From Streptomyces sp. ACA25 (GTDB lineage: Bacteria > Actinomycetota > Actinomycetes > Streptomycetales > Streptomycetaceae), in the NCBI RefSeq assembly GCF_028200735.1, contig NZ_JAQKPV010000005.1, positions 236,847 through 300,846 of the forward strand: a DNA stretch of 64,000 nt. The letters are read 5' to 3'. Positions within the stretch are counted from its first letter, which is position 1; each line of letters starts with the position of its first letter. A program made the position numbers and the translations under genes. The notes below the pieces were generated by a model. The model worked only from the letters and a program-made list of their open reading frames with translations, did no database searches and was not told the origin of the DNA. Below are positions 63,518 to 64,000 of this stretch, in pieces.

Positions 63518-64000
63518 GTGACGAGCCACAACGGACGCGAGGACGCGCCGCGCGAAGGCGTGGTGCTGCCGTCGAGCGGGGATCCGTGGGGAGCGCCCCG
63601 GCGGCCGGAGGAGCCCGCGCCCGCTCCCGCGCCGCCCGCCGGAGTGCCCTGGGGGCAGCACTGGGGTCCCGACCGGCCGGGGGTCCGGGCGGAGCCGCTG
63701 GAGGGGTACCGGGCTTCCGGGCAGCCGCAGCAGTCGCAGCCGCCGCAGGGCCGTCGGCCGGCCCCGCGGCACCGGCGGCCGGAGGGCCCGGGACAGGCGG
63801 CTCCGGCCGGGCCGCCCCGGCCGGCCGGGGCGCCGCCGGCCCCGCCGCACGGGCCCCCGCCCGCGCCCGGAGCCCCGCCGCGGGCGGAGCTGCCGCGACA
63901 GGGTGTGCCGCCCATGCCCGCGGTCCCCCCGCCGGTGCCTCCGGCCTTCCACCAGGAGGCGACGCAGCTCTTCCAGCCGGTGGGGCAGGTGTCTTCGCCG
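63518..64000 (+). CDS. Start of a Pro-rich protein, cut by the window edge
   Basis: GTG 63518, with GAGGAG 7 nt before it, opens a frame free of stops to the last base (161 codons). It encodes VTSHNGREDAPREGVVLPSS and a long Pro/Ala/Gly/Gln-rich stretch with PHGPPPAPGAPPR-like segments, i.e. a disordered N-terminus, ending in FHQEATQLFQPV. Such heads occur on membrane or cell-wall-linked proteins of Streptomyces; the functional domain lies beyond the window. Codon use is typical of a real gene here (G or C in third positions). Confidence 0.65.
   Translation, partial: MTSHNGREDAPREGVVLPSSGDPWGAPRRPEEPAPAPAPPAGVPWGQHWGPDRPGVRAEPLEGYRASGQPQQSQPPQGRRPAPRHRRPEGPGQAAPAGPPRPAGAPPAPPHGPPPAPGAPPRAELPRQGVPPMPAVPPPVPPAFHQEATQLFQPVGQVSSP

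Overview
The DNA is a 64 kb piece of very G+C-rich actinobacterial chromosome. Gene content points to Streptomyces or a close relative: a conservon (CvnA-D plus cytochromes P450), futalosine-route menaquinone genes, a DmdR1/IdeR iron regulator, an XRE/DUF397 pair, mycobacterial-type serC, DUF3027, DUF2530, frequent GTG starts and one in-frame TTA codon. Nearly everything from about 8 kb rightwards looks like chromosomal core; the first 8 kb looks like an accessory patch.

Left patch (1-8 kb). Two decayed and scrambled fragments of a type I restriction subunit (hsdR) flank a cytoplasmic-looking IPT/TIG-DUF3494 protein and an XRE/DUF397 pair whose regulator carries two frameshifts. Next comes a Cys-rich protein of unknown function, convergent with the most unusual locus of the window: a polyprenyl diphosphate synthase and a class I terpene synthase that read as one protein interrupted by a single extra base.

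8-31 kb. A K+ channel and AlkB are followed by a four-gene ferric-siderophore ABC importer under a near-perfect iron box. Further right are small membrane proteins, a cold-shock protein, mqnD-mqnB, a lipoprotein, MFS exporters, DUF3027, TauE/SafE, a 1054-residue Hsp90-like ATPase, a PIN toxin-antitoxin pair, a P-type ATPase and a MarR-MFS module with a palindromic operator.

31-53 kb. An aldo/keto reductase and a secreted beta-propeller-like protein precede a secreted cutinase of the polyester-hydrolase (PETase-like) family. A TetR regulator then faces a DrrAB-type exporter across repeated operators, followed by serC. The conservon reads leftward: CvnA, B, C, D, then four translationally coupled P450s arranged as two CYP157-like/CYP154-like pairs. 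Divergent from it is an FAD/Fe-S dehydrogenase, then an enoyl-CoA hydratase-TetR pair, a citrate synthase homologue with Glu at the catalytic Asp position, and pdxH.

53-64 kb. A possible 12-codon gene with a strong ribosome binding site lies before a PAS/GAF protein, a SIS-domain protein, DmdR1 (all metal ligands conserved, and the likely reader of the iron box at 14 kb), an alpha/beta hydrolase with a TTA codon, a lipoprotein, an ABC exporter pair, a conserved tetratricopeptide-like regulator and the start of a proline-rich protein cut by the window edge. No rRNA, tRNA, CRISPR array or intact transposase was recognised. All family assignments are from reading motifs by eye; no database search was run.
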